Positions 20,242 to 28,271 of a DNA stretch of 64,000 bases are shown here, piece by piece. The notes under the pieces were generated by a model. The model had not been told where the DNA came from. It worked only from the letters and a program-made list of their open reading frames with translations, and did no database searches. Positions within the stretch are counted from its first letter, which is position 1. Every line of letters starts with the position of its first letter. The position numbers and the translations under genes are program-made. The stretch comes from an uncultured Alloprevotella sp. (GTDB taxonomy: Bacteria > Bacteroidota > Bacteroidia > Bacteroidales > Bacteroidaceae): positions 62,001 to 126,000 of the forward strand of contig CALUIN010000002.1 of NCBI GenBank assembly GCA_944320745.1, read 5' to 3'.

Positions 20242-20300
20242 GTATGGCCGTCGCGCCCGGCGTCAGCTTTCTTCGCCGCTTCATTCCGTCAGCGGTGCAT

Positions 20301-20403
20301 CGTGCCTATTCCCGTCGGCACTCGCCTTAGCCCCGTCGGCACTCGCCTTAGCCCCGTCGGCACTCGCCTTAGCCCCGTCGGCACTCGCCCTATTCCCGTC
20401 GGT
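20301..20403 (-). repeat. Intergenic repeat locus 3: tandem array
   Basis: Three identical 21-base units carrying GCCTTAGCCCCGT start at 20320, 20341 and 20362. On each side is a degenerate unit in which the core reads GCCTATTCCCGT or CCCTATTCCCGT (20301-20319 and 20383-20403). The spacer, ending CGGCACTC, is constant within the array and unlike that of other loci. It lies between the secA terminator and the TonB receptor gene. Confidence 0.92.
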
Positions 20404-20563
20404 GCAGGCTGCGGGCGCCGGCGCCAGGTATGCCATATTAAGAGGACTTAACGGGATGTAAGGAAAAAGTCACAAGACCGTAATGCCCCGTTACCCGGCG
20501 GTCGCATGGTTGTAATAAGTAAAGGGGAAATTTGCACTCGGAAAAAGTAACCCACATGTATAT

Positions 20564-23350
20564 ATGGTGCGATTGAAAGAATTGGTATTGTTGGTCCTCC
20601 TGCTGAGCCCCGTAGTCCTGCAGGCGGCCGTGTTGAAGGGAAGGGTGGTCGACGCCCAAAACGGCGAGGCGCTCATAGGCGCCACGGTGCGCGTGGTGCA
20701 GGCCGGGCGTACGGCAACGACCGACCTGGACGGCAGTTTCGTTATCAACGGACTGGGTCAGCGCAACTATACGCTGACGGTGAGCTACATATCCTATAAG
20801 AAATTGACCCTGACGGTCAATCCCGCGCGCATAGACTCCGTGCTGGTCATCCCCATGGAGATGCTCGAGACCGCTCTCGGTACGGCCACGGTGACCGCTA
20901 CGGCCAAGCGCAACACGGAGAACGCGATGGTTTCCGTGCAGCGCAACAGCCTCGTGGTGCAGAGCGGCGTCTCGGCCCAGCAGATCTCGCGGACGCAGGA
21001 CAAGAATGCGTCCGAAGTGATCCGCCGCGTGCCCGGCATTTCGATAATCGACGAGAAGTTTGTGATGGTCCGCGGGCTTTCGCAGCGTTACAACAACGTG
21101 TGGATCAACGGTAGCGCCGTGCCTTCGACCGAGGCCGACTCGCGTGCCTTCTCGTTCGACATCATTCCCTCCGGCCAGGTGGACAACATGCAAATCATCA
21201 AGTCGCCCGCGCCGCAGTATCCGGCCGACTTCAGCGGCGGCTTCATCCTTATCGATACGAAGGACGTCCCGAGCGAGAACAGCGCTTCCGTCAGCGTGAG
21301 CGGCAGCGTGAACGACCGTACCCACTTTCGCACGTTCCTCTCCCCGAAGGGCAGCGGGACGGATTTCCTCGGCTTCGACAACGGGCTGCGCTCCCTGCGC
21401 GGCGGGATGAACGCGCGGCTCACGACGTTTCCCGGCTCGTCCAATATCGACCTGCTGGCCAACGGCCTGAACAATGACTGGACGCTCCGGCGCTTTTCGC
21501 CGGTGGGCGATTTCTCGTTGGGCGCCAACGTCAACCGCAGCCGCGAGCTCGAGGGCGGTGGCGTGTTTGCCCTGCTCGGCGCGCTGAACTATAGCAACTC
21601 CTACAAGACGTATAGCCCGATGGAGAACTCCCTCTTCGGTGCTTACGACGTGACCCACGACCGCAGCAATTATTTGCGTCACAGCACCGACCGGCAATAC
21701 AACCACAACGTGCGGCTCGGGGCCATGCTCAACCTCACCTTGGTGCCGGGCCGCGGCGCAGGGCGCTATGAGTGGAAGAATATATTCAACCAGCTCGGCA
21801 CCAGCCGCTACACGTACCGCACGGGCTTCAACGCCCAGAGCAACCGCGAGGAGAGTGCCGAATACTATTACAGCAGCCGCACGACGTACAACACGCAGTT
21901 CACGGGCAAGTATGCCTGGGCGCAGAGCCGCCTGGACTGGAACGCGGGCTACGCCTACGCCAACCGCAACCTGCCTGACCGCCGGCGCTACCGCATCGAC
22001 AACGCACTGCGGACGGATCAGTTGGGCATTCCCACAGGCAATGACATCAGCCGGGAGTTTACCCGCCTGGACGAACATATTGCCTCGGCCAGCGTGAATT
22101 ACCGCTACGCCTGGGAGAACCGCCGCTTCAATCCGGAAATCCTGGCCGGCGCCTACGGCGAGTACCGCACACGCAAGTACCGCACGCGCAGCTTCATTTA
22201 TGGCTGGCATCCCGGCTCGCACACCTTGCCCGACGACTTCCAGTACCTGGACATTCCCACGGAACTTATGGTCGATGCCAACTACGGTGAGGACGGCCTT
22301 TACCTGAAGGACGATACGCGGATGACAAACAACTACAAGGGCAACCAGCTCATAGCGAGCGGCTACGTGGCCGTAAACCTGCCCCTTGGCCCGGTGAACA
22401 TCTATACGGGAGTCCGCTTCGAGCATTACCGGATGGAGTTGATCCGCAACACGCGCGACGACGTGGAGAGCCCGCTCAGCCGCTTCTACGACGGGGATGA
22501 CTTCTTCCCATCGCTCAACATGACCTACCGGCTCAGTGCCGACCACCAGCTGCGGCTGGCCTACGGCCGCTCCGTCAACCGCGCCGAGTTCCGCGAAGTG
22601 TCGCCCTCCGTGTTCTACGACTTTGACTTGGCCAGCAGCGTGCAAGGCAACGTGGACCTGCGCTCCTGCTATGTGGACAACGTGGACCTGCGCTACGAGT
22701 GGTACCCCTCACGCGGCGACCAGATCACACTGGCCGGCTTCTACAAGAACTTTAGCGACCCCATTGAGTGGACTTACACCGTGGCCGGCGGGACGGAGCT
22801 CATCTACTCCTACCAGAACGCCGAGCGCGCTTACTGCTTCGGCCTCGAGCTGGACATACGCAAGAACCTTGCCTTCATGGGCCTGCGCGACTTCACCCTG
22901 GTATTCAACGGCTCGCTCATTAAGAGCAAGGTGGAGTTCGGCAAGGATGCCGTTAACCAAGAGGACCGCCCGATGCAGGGCCAGTCGCCCTATCTCGTCA
23001 ACCTCGGACTCTTCTACGCCCACAAGGATTGGAGCGCCAGTCTGCTTTACAACCGTATCGGCAAACGCTTGATCGGCGTGGGCCGCAACCTGGGCACGAC
23101 GGGCGACCAGACGGTCAAGGTGCCCGACTCCTACGAGATGCCGCGCAACTCCCTCGACTTGAACGTATCGAAAGACTTCGGCAAGTGGAACGTCAAGGTG
23201 GGCGCGAAGGACATCCTGGGCGAGAAAGTCTACTTCAAGCAGTTCGACACAATCACGCGTAGCGATGGCTCTGTCCGCGAAATCGAAGAGGTGACGCGCA
23301 GCTATCGCCCTGGCCGCACGTTCAGTGTCAGCGTGGCCTACAACTTCTGA
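20564..23350 (+). CDS. TonB-dependent outer membrane receptor, 928 aa
   Basis: A signal peptide (about 22 residues, ending LQAA) is followed by a carboxypeptidase-like regulatory beta-sandwich domain at about residues 24-107 (KGRVVDAQNGEALIGATVRV). The plug domain follows from about residue 125 (VIRRVPGISIID, MVRGLSQRYNNVWINGSAVP) and then the 22-strand barrel, ending in the aromatic VSVAYNF expected of an outer membrane protein. It is not a SusC by sequence pattern and no SusD lies nearby. Its partner is the lipoprotein gene 100 bases downstream. The substrate is unknown. The start at 20564 gives a good signal peptide. Confidence 0.92.
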   Translation: MVRLKELVLLVLLLSPVVLQAAVLKGRVVDAQNGEALIGATVRVVQAGRTATTDLDGSFVINGLGQRNYTLTVSYISYKKLTLTVNPARIDSVLVIPMEMLETALGTATVTATAKRNTENAMVSVQRNSLVVQSGVSAQQISRTQDKNASEVIRRVPGISIIDEKFVMVRGLSQRYNNVWINGSAVPSTEADSRAFSFDIIPSGQVDNMQIIKSPAPQYPADFSGGFILIDTKDVPSENSASVSVSGSVNDRTHFRTFLSPKGSGTDFLGFDNGLRSLRGGMNARLTTFPGSSNIDLLANGLNNDWTLRRFSPVGDFSLGANVNRSRELEGGGVFALLGALNYSNSYKTYSPMENSLFGAYDVTHDRSNYLRHSTDRQYNHNVRLGAMLNLTLVPGRGAGRYEWKNIFNQLGTSRYTYRTGFNAQSNREESAEYYYSSRTTYNTQFTGKYAWAQSRLDWNAGYAYANRNLPDRRRYRIDNALRTDQLGIPTGNDISREFTRLDEHIASASVNYRYAWENRRFNPEILAGAYGEYRTRKYRTRSFIYGWHPGSHTLPDDFQYLDIPTELMVDANYGEDGLYLKDDTRMTNNYKGNQLIASGYVAVNLPLGPVNIYTGVRFEHYRMELIRNTRDDVESPLSRFYDGDDFFPSLNMTYRLSADHQLRLAYGRSVNRAEFREVSPSVFYDFDLASSVQGNVDLRSCYVDNVDLRYEWYPSRGDQITLAGFYKNFSDPIEWTYTVAGGTELIYSYQNAERAYCFGLELDIRKNLAFMGLRDFTLVFNGSLIKSKVEFGKDAVNQEDRPMQGQSPYLVNLGLFYAHKDWSASLLYNRIGKRLIGVGRNLGTTGDQTVKVPDSYEMPRNSLDLNVSKDFGKWNVKVGAKDILGEKVYFKQFDTITRSDGSVREIEEVTRSYRPGRTFSVSVAYNF

Positions 23351-23450
23351 CGACGGCAGCGAATGGGGCGCACAGCCCCGGTCGCTACGCCGCAGACCGA
23401 CCCGAAGAAATTTATTAACCGGCCCGACGAAGGGCCACAACGTAATCAAT

Positions 23451-24980
23451 ATGAGAAAACAGAGTTTCAGAGTGTGGGCGCTGGCTTCCATGACCGCGCT
23501 GAGTTTGGCAATGGTAACCACGTCCTGCAGCGACGACGAAAACACCACCGCCCCTGACCGCACGTGGTCCACCGACGGAGGTATTGTCGCGGCCGATAAT
23601 CTGCTCTTCGAGGGCAATACGATCGGCAACGGCGACAAGGAGTTCGTCTTCAAGGGCAAGCAGACTTTGCCGAAGGGCGTGTATCACCTGAAGGGCTGGG
23701 TCTACATTGCCGACGGAGCCGAACTGACCCTCGAGCCCGGAACCGTCATCAAGGGCGACAAGGGCACGATGTCCTCGCTCATTGTGGAACGCGGCGGAAA
23801 GCTCATCGCTCAGGGAACGGCCAGCGAGCCTATTGTCTTCACTTCCGGCGAGGCTGCCGGCAGCCGCAAGCCCGGTGACTGGGGCGGCCTCATCATTTGC
23901 GGCAAGGCGCCCAACAACCAGCGCGAGCAGCAGATCGAAGGCGGCCCCCGCACGAAGCATGGCGGCAGCGACGCGGCCGATAACTCCGGCGTCCTGAGCT
24001 ATGTGCGTATCGAGTTCGCCGGTTATCCCTTCGGCGTGGACCAGGAAATCAACGGCTTGACCTTGGGCTCTGTCGGTAGCGGTACGAAGATTGACCACGT
24101 GCAGGTTTCCTATTCCAACGACGACTCCTACGAGTGGTTCGGCGGTACGGTGAACTGCAAGTACATCGTTGCCTACAACGGCTGGGACGATGACTTCGAC
24201 ACCGACAACGGTTTCTGCGGCAGCGTGCAGTATGGGCTCAGCGTCCGCGACCCGCACATTGCCGACAAGTCCCAAAGCAACGGCTTCGAGAGCGACAACA
24301 ATGCCGACGGTGCCTTGGTTTCGCCCTACACGACCGCCACGTTCAGCAACATGACCTTTGTCGGTCCGAAGGCGGTCAGCGCCGGCTTCGTCAACGACAC
24401 GGAGGCCGGCCACATCGACGGCGGCAGCTTCTTCCCCGACAACGGCTCCGGCCTTGGCGTCTTCCAGTCGGCCATGCAGATCCGTCGCGCTTCGCGCCTG
24501 AACTGTGTGAACTCCCTCGCCATCGGTTGGCCCATCGGCCTCATCCTGGACGGCGAGCGCGGCAACACGCAGGAGCAGGCCCAAGCCGGAGGGCTGATGC
24601 TGCGCAACATTTGGTTTGCCGACATGGACATTGTGGGTTCCGACGCCAACAAGCTCTATGAGGACCACCTCGTGACCGGCTACGACGCCGACAAGCAGCC
24701 CATCATCGATGCCACGCAGCCTTCATTCTCCTCCACCTTCTTCCGGGCACAGAGCGGCAACCGCGTCACCACGAGCGACGAGCTGATGCTCTCCGGCCGC
24801 AGTCTCTTCAACGGGCTGAGCGCCGACTTCATGCCCCAGGCCGGCAGCCCGCTGCTCACCGCCGCCTCCTTCGCAGGCGTCACGGGACAGTTCGATAAGG
24901 TGAACTATGTCGGTGCCTTCGGTACGGACAACTGGCTCGAAGGCTGGACCAACTTCGACCCGAACAATACAGCCTACTAA
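23451..24980 (+). CDS. Beta-helix-like lipoprotein paired with the TonB receptor
   Basis: Residues 1-25 are a signal peptide and Cys26 in the VTTSCSDD context is the lipidation site, so the protein is probably on the cell surface or in the outer membrane. The rest is rich in short Gly/Asp/Asn turns and aliphatic strands (LTLEPGTVIKGDKGTMSSLIV, GDWGGLIICGKAPNN), consistent with a right-handed beta-helix; FVGPKAVSAGFVNDTE and DDDFDTDNGFCGS are further examples. Such lipoproteins often sit beside a TonB receptor in this phylum and may bind its ligand. I cannot name the ligand. ATG 23451 is chosen over the upstream extension because it begins the signal peptide. A terminator follows. Confidence 0.8.
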   Translation: MRKQSFRVWALASMTALSLAMVTTSCSDDENTTAPDRTWSTDGGIVAADNLLFEGNTIGNGDKEFVFKGKQTLPKGVYHLKGWVYIADGAELTLEPGTVIKGDKGTMSSLIVERGGKLIAQGTASEPIVFTSGEAAGSRKPGDWGGLIICGKAPNNQREQQIEGGPRTKHGGSDAADNSGVLSYVRIEFAGYPFGVDQEINGLTLGSVGSGTKIDHVQVSYSNDDSYEWFGGTVNCKYIVAYNGWDDDFDTDNGFCGSVQYGLSVRDPHIADKSQSNGFESDNNADGALVSPYTTATFSNMTFVGPKAVSAGFVNDTEAGHIDGGSFFPDNGSGLGVFQSAMQIRRASRLNCVNSLAIGWPIGLILDGERGNTQEQAQAGGLMLRNIWFADMDIVGSDANKLYEDHLVTGYDADKQPIIDATQPSFSSTFFRAQSGNRVTTSDELMLSGRSLFNGLSADFMPQAGSPLLTAASFAGVTGQFDKVNYVGAFGTDNWLEGWTNFDPNNTAY

Positions 24981-25009
24981 TCAGGATTATACATACGGGG
25001 TGTATGGGT

Positions 25010-25044
25010 TCCCGTCGGCCCTCCGTGGTCGGCGGGACTTTTTT
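25010..25044 (+). terminator. Intrinsic terminator of the receptor-lipoprotein operon
   Basis: CCCGTCGGCC (25011-25020) pairs with GGTCGGCGGG (25027-25036) including two GT pairs, followed by a run of six T. Confidence 0.75.
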
Positions 25045-25101
25045 ACACCCCCTTGCAAAACGCCCTTCCGTGAATTTTCCGGTGAAAAAAACGGCAATTT
25101 G

Positions 25102-25133
25102 TTTGGCCGGTCGGTAGGGAACTGCTAAATTTG
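25102..25133 (+). promoter_or_regulatory. Promoter of the trp leader and trpB
   Basis: TTTG (25102-25105) and TAAATTTG (25126-25133) are separated by 20 bases, an ideal match to the phylum consensus. Transcription should start near 25140. Confidence 0.82.
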
Positions 25134-25204
25134 CCACGTGAAAGCTCCCCAAGGCTTGCACACGCGGCACGCCGGAGAGGGAAGCAAAGCAAGCATTCTC
25201 AGTC

Positions 25205-25288
25205 ATGAAGCAGTTGGTAGCACGTCGTTATTGGTGGCGCAGCTTACGGTCCGAAGGTCGTAGGCCAGGCAACCCGTGCGTCTCCTAA
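25205..25288 (+). CDS. trpL: Trp leader peptide, 27 aa, with tandem Trp codons
   Basis: The peptide begins MKQLVARRYWWRS and ends with TAA at 25286-25288. The two TGG codons are residues 10 and 11. Tandem Trp codons in a short reading frame between a promoter and an intrinsic terminator, just upstream of trpB, are the signature of a tryptophan leader peptide. When charged tRNA-Trp is scarce, the ribosome should stall there and prevent formation of the hairpin at 25242-25265. The frame is too short for usual gene calling. Confidence 0.8.
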   Translation: MKQLVARRYWWRSLRSEGRRPGNPCVS

Positions 25289-25315
25289 AGCGTAGTGCAA
25301 CAATAGGAATACAGC

Positions 25316-25357
25316 TCCGGCGGCTTGTCAGTTTACGACAGGCCGCCGGATTTTTTT
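25316..25357 (+). terminator. Attenuator terminator of the trp leader
   Basis: TCCGGCGGCTTGTC (25316-25329) pairs with GACAGGCCGCCGGA (25337-25350), with one GT pair, followed by a run of seven T. It lies 28 bases after the leader peptide stop. Confidence 0.9.
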
Positions 25358-25438
25358 GTATCCGCCTCCCGGCGCCGGCCCGTTCCCGGGCGCTCCGCCC
25401 CCTTTCCCCCAGACTATTCATCCTTAACCCTTACCACA

Positions 25439-26635
25439 ATGAAAAAGTTTCAAGTGAACGAAGTCGGATTCTACGGCGCATTCGGCGGGGCCTACATCCC
25501 CGAGGTCCTCAAACCCTGCATCGACGAGCTGCGCGCCGTCTATCGCGACGTCATCGGCAGCCGCGAGTTCCAGATGGAGTTCCGCCGCCTGCTCCAGACC
25601 TATGCCGGCCGCCCCTCGCCGCTTTACCTTTCCCCCTCGCTGAGCCGCCAGTGCGGCGGGCGCGTCTATCTGAAGCGCGAGGACCTGAACCACACAGGGG
25701 CGCATAAAATCAACAACGCCCTGGGCCAGGCCCTGCTGGCGCGCCACCTGGGCAAACGGCGCGTCATCGCTGAGACCGGCGCCGGCCAGCACGGTGTGGC
25801 CACCGCCACGGTGTGCGCCCTCTTCGGCCTGCCCTGCACCATCTATATGGGTGCTGTCGACGTGGAGCGGCAGCGGCCCAACGTGGAGAAGATGCGCCTG
25901 CTTGGCGCCACCGTCTGCGCTGTCGAGACGGGCGGTGCCACGCTCCAGAACGCCGTGGACGCCGCGCTGGCCGACTGGGTGGAGTATCCCGACGAGACGT
26001 ACTATCTCATCGGCTCGGCCGTAGGTCCCCATCCCTATCCCGACATGGTGGCCCGCCTGCAGAGCGTCATCAGCGAGGAAATCCGCACGCAGCTGCTCGA
26101 ACTCGAGGGGCGCGACGCGCCGGACTGCATTGTGGCCTGCATCGGCGGCGGTTCGAATGCCTCCGGCACGGTCTATCATTTCCTCGAACGCGAGGAGGTG
26201 CGCATCGTCCTGGCCGAGGCTGGCGGCGAGGGGCTGGAGACGGGCCGCTCGGCAGCGGCCATCTGCGAGGGCCGCGAGGGTGTGCTTCACGGGGCTCACA
26301 CCTACGTCCTGCAGGACGCCGGGGGCCATGTGCGCGAGCCTTACTCCATCTCCGCCGGCCTGGACTATCCCGGCATCGGGCCGCTCCCGGCCTACATGGC
26401 CCAGACGGGCCGCGCCGAGGTGGTGGCCGTGACGGACGAGGAGGCCTTGCGCGCCGCCTACGCCCTGATACGCAATGAAGGCATCTTTCCCGCCCTCGAG
26501 TCCGCACACGCGCTGGGCGCACTGGCCCGGCTCCGCTTCCGGCCGGACGAGGTGGTCGTGGCAACGCTCTCGGGCCGCGGCGACAAGGATGCCGACACCT
26601 ACCTAAAGTATGCCACCCGTTACGCCGCCCTGTAA
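25439..26635 (+). CDS. trpB: Tryptophan synthase beta chain
   Basis: TrpB condenses indole and serine to tryptophan with pyridoxal phosphate. The cofactor lysine is Lys90 in HTGAHKINNALGQ, and the phosphate-binding GGGSNASG segment and catalytic region AETGAGQHG are intact. Length (398 aa) is that of the ordinary TrpB1 type. The start is ATG 25439, since the frame opens upstream inside the leader terminator. No trpA or other trp gene lies in the window; the gene stands alone, ending at a perfect palindromic terminator. It may still be the pathway enzyme with the remaining trp genes elsewhere, or an indole-salvage copy. The attenuator upstream argues for regulation by tryptophan supply. Confidence 0.95.
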   Translation: MKKFQVNEVGFYGAFGGAYIPEVLKPCIDELRAVYRDVIGSREFQMEFRRLLQTYAGRPSPLYLSPSLSRQCGGRVYLKREDLNHTGAHKINNALGQALLARHLGKRRVIAETGAGQHGVATATVCALFGLPCTIYMGAVDVERQRPNVEKMRLLGATVCAVETGGATLQNAVDAALADWVEYPDETYYLIGSAVGPHPYPDMVARLQSVISEEIRTQLLELEGRDAPDCIVACIGGGSNASGTVYHFLEREEVRIVLAEAGGEGLETGRSAAAICEGREGVLHGAHTYVLQDAGGHVREPYSISAGLDYPGIGPLPAYMAQTGRAEVVAVTDEEALRAAYALIRNEGIFPALESAHALGALARLRFRPDEVVVATLSGRGDKDADTYLKYATRYAAL

Positions 26636-26669
26636 GGGGCGGCCTTCGCCCGAGCTTTTTCCTAAACAC

Positions 26670-26730
26670 GGGCCTTAGTCCCGTAAAAACTGGCCTTAGC
26701 CCCGTTCGAACGGGGCTAAGGCCAGTTTTT
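26670..26730. repeat. Intergenic repeat locus 4 (46-base perfect palindrome)
   Basis: A degenerate core GCCTTAGTCCCGT (26672-26684) precedes the core GCCTTAGCCCCGT (26693-26705) and its exact inversion ACGGGGCTAAGGC (26710-26722). The bases from 26685 to 26730 are self-complementary throughout, centred between 26707 and 26708. Confidence 0.92.
26685..26730. terminator. Bidirectional terminator formed by repeat locus 4
   Basis: The palindrome starts with five A and ends with five T, so on either strand a 17-pair GC-rich hairpin is followed by a T run. It lies 50 bases after the trpB stop and should end that transcript. Confidence 0.8.
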
Positions 26731-26802
26731 GCTTCCCTTATGCGCCGTGGGCCGCGGCCGGGCGGCAGGCGGCGGAGTGTGCTCCCATTTTGCGGTGCAA
26801 AG

Positions 26803-26834
26803 TTTGGCCGGTTGGGCGCAATGCTGTAAATTTG
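26803..26834 (+). promoter_or_regulatory. Promoter of the queuosine operon
   Basis: TTTG (26803-26806) and TAAATTTG (26827-26834) are 20 bases apart, an ideal phylum-type promoter. Transcription should start near 26840. Confidence 0.82.
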
Positions 26835-26843
26835 CAGCGCGTA

Positions 26844-26894
26844 AGGCCCGAAAGGGCCTGCTCCGAGTGCTTGATAAACCTCGTTAAAAACAAG
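26844..26894 (+). promoter_or_regulatory. Candidate preQ1-I-like riboswitch in the yhhQ leader
   Basis: A GAAA-capped hairpin (AGGCCC 26844-26849, GGGCCT 26854-26859) precedes a compact H-type pseudoknot. P1 is CGAG (26864-26867) with CTCG (26880-26883). P2 is CTTG (26870-26873) with CAAG (26891-26894). Between them are a two-base loop TG, the segment ATAAA, a lone C79 just before the 3' strand of P1, and the A-rich tail TTAAAAA. This order, including the cytosine at the ligand-pairing position and an A-rich tail, is that of preQ1-I aptamers. The 3' strand of P2 ends four bases before the ATG at 26899, so ligand binding should block translation. P1 has only four pairs, which is shorter than usual. 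Confidence 0.6.
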
Positions 26895-26898
26895 AACA

Positions 26899-27588
26899 AT
26901 GAAACATAACAAAGGCATGGTGAGCCTCCCGTTCATGTTGCTGGGAGTGCTGTTTTGCGTTTGCCTCATAGCGGCAAACCTGTTGGAAACCAAACAAGTG
27001 GCGCTTGGCCCTTTGCAGCTGACGGCAGGGCTAATCGTTTTTCCCGTTTCTTATATCATCAATGACTGCATGGTCGAGGTGTGGGGCTTCCGCAAGGCGC
27101 GGCTGGTCATTTGGCTCGGCTTCTTCATGAATTTCCTCTTTGTGCTGTTCGGCCTGGCGGCGGTAGCGTTGCCCGCGGCAGACTACTGGACGGGGCAGGC
27201 GGGTTTTCGCGCCATCTTCGGCCTGGCGCCGCGCATTGCCGGCGCTTCGTTTCTGGCGTTCCTGGTAGGTTCGTTCCTTAACGCCTACGTTATGAGTCGC
27301 ATGAAGGTGAGCATGGGCGGCCGCGGATTTTCGCTCCGCGCCATTGCCTCTACCGTCGTGGGCGAGGGGGCGGACTCGCTGATCTTCTTCCCCTTGGCGC
27401 TGGGCGGCGTGGTGCCTTGGAGCGTCATGCCCGCGCTGATGTTGACGCAAGTGGTCCTCAAGACGGCCTACGAGCTGGTGGCCCTGCCCGTCACCATCCG
27501 CGTGGTGCGCTGGATGAAACGGGTGGAGGGGGAGGATGCCTACGACCGGGGAATTTCCTATAACGTACTGAAATTCTTAGATATATGA
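26899..27588 (+). CDS. yhhQ: Queuosine precursor transporter, YhhQ/QPTR family
   Basis: This inner membrane protein of 229 residues has about six hydrophobic segments and belongs to the family that imports preQ0, preQ1 or queuine. Recognisable segments are [12 protein letters not shown] at the N-terminus, the conserved [14 protein letters not shown] loop, [19 protein letters not shown] and [18 protein letters not shown]. Its stop overlaps the start of queC by four bases (ATGA), which supports the assignment. The gene directly follows the candidate preQ1 riboswitch. Which precursor it carries cannot be told from sequence. Confidence 0.92.
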   Translation: MKHNKGMVSLPFMLLGVLFCVCLIAANLLETKQVALGPLQLTAGLIVFPVSYIINDCMVEVWGFRKARLVIWLGFFMNFLFVLFGLAAVALPAADYWTGQAGFRAIFGLAPRIAGASFLAFLVGSFLNAYVMSRMKVSMGGRGFSLRAIASTVVGEGADSLIFFPLALGGVVPWSVMPALMLTQVVLKTAYELVALPVTIRVVRWMKRVEGEDAYDRGISYNVLKFLDI

Positions 27589-28271
27589 TGCAGATGAATC
27601 ACGACTGCGCGCTGGTCGTCTTCAGTGGCGGACAGGACTCTACGACTTGTCTGTTCTGGGCCAAAGCCCATTTCCGCGAAGTCCATGCCCTGACCTTCTC
27701 CTACGGGCAGAAGCATGTGCACGAAGTGGACGTAGCGGAGCGCATTGCCGGTCTGGCCGGTGTCCGCTTCGAACGCATGGACGTGCCGCTCATCGGCACG
27801 CTGGCCAAGAATGCACTGACGGACGGCTCCGTGCGCATGGACGAGGAAAAACCGGCCGGCGGCCCGCCCAATACGTTCGTACCGGGCCGTAATCTCTTCT
27901 TCCTTTCCATCGCCGCGGTCTATGCCCGTGAGCGCGGCATCAGTCACCTGGTGACCGGCGTGTCCGAGACGGACTATTCGGGCTATCCGGACTGCCGCGA
28001 CTCCTTTATCAAGAGCCTGAACGTGACGCTGAACCTGGGCATCGAGGAGCAGTTTGTCATCCACACGCCCCTGATGTGGAAGGACAAGTGCCAGACGTGG
28101 GCGCTGGCCGACGAGCTGGGCGTGCTCGACCTGGTACGCCGCGAGACGCTGACCTGCTACAACGGCGTCGTGGGCGACGGCTGCGGCCACTGCCCGGCCT
28201 GCACGCTGCGCCGCGCCGGCTTGCAGAAGTATTTGGAACAGAAAGAAAGGGAAGGCCATGCAGATGAATAA
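27585..28271 (+). CDS. queC: 7-cyano-7-deazaguanine synthase QueC
   Basis: QueC converts 7-carboxy-7-deazaguanine to preQ0 using ATP and ammonia. The PP-loop motif SGGQDST lies at residues 14-20, and the C-terminal zinc site [12 protein letters not shown] is complete. The 228-residue length is normal. Three ATG codons (27585, 27588, 27594) are possible starts; the first gives the four-base overlap with yhhQ, the third matches the usual family N-terminus. The gene overlaps the next by 14 bases. QueD and QueE, which act before QueC, are not in the window. Confidence 0.95.
   Translation: MMQMNHDCALVVFSGGQDSTTCLFWAKAHFREVHALTFSYGQKHVHEVDVAERIAGLAGVRFERMDVPLIGTLAKNALTDGSVRMDEEKPAGGPPNTFVPGRNLFFLSIAAVYARERGISHLVTGVSETDYSGYPDCRDSFIKSLNVTLNLGIEEQFVIHTPLMWKDKCQTWALADELGVLDLVRRETLTCYNGVVGDGCGHCPACTLRRAGLQKYLEQKEREGHADE

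Larger units (their letters stand above)
25140..25358 (+). promoter_or_regulatory. Tryptophan attenuator leader RNA (Bacteroid-trp type)
   Basis: This leader of about 220 bases runs from the promoter to a strong terminator and precedes trpB by 80 bases. It contains a 27-codon peptide with two adjacent Trp codons at 25232-25237. Directly after these codons GCTTACGGTC (25242-25251) pairs with GGTCGTAGGC (25256-25265) around a CGAA loop. CGCCGGAG (25170-25177) can pair with CTCCGGCG (25315-25322), which is the left arm of the terminator, so it is a candidate antiterminator. TTGCACACGC (25156-25165) can also pair with GCGTAGTGCAA (25290-25300) with one bulge. The design is ribosome-stalling attenuation; which alternative structures form is inference. 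Confidence 0.8.

Noticed and set aside
17984-20284. Long minus-strand open frame (766 codons) opposite secA
   Set aside because: It is a shadow of high-GC codon bias in secA. It has low-complexity composition, no family motifs and no promoter.
25205-25290. tRNA or SRP RNA, because CAGTTGGTAGC and GGTCCGAAGG look similar to parts of them
   Set aside because: No acceptor stem, anticodon arm or T-loop GGTTCGAATCC is present, and the SRP tetraloop and AGCAG side are missing. The stretch is explained by a leader peptide with tandem Trp codons.
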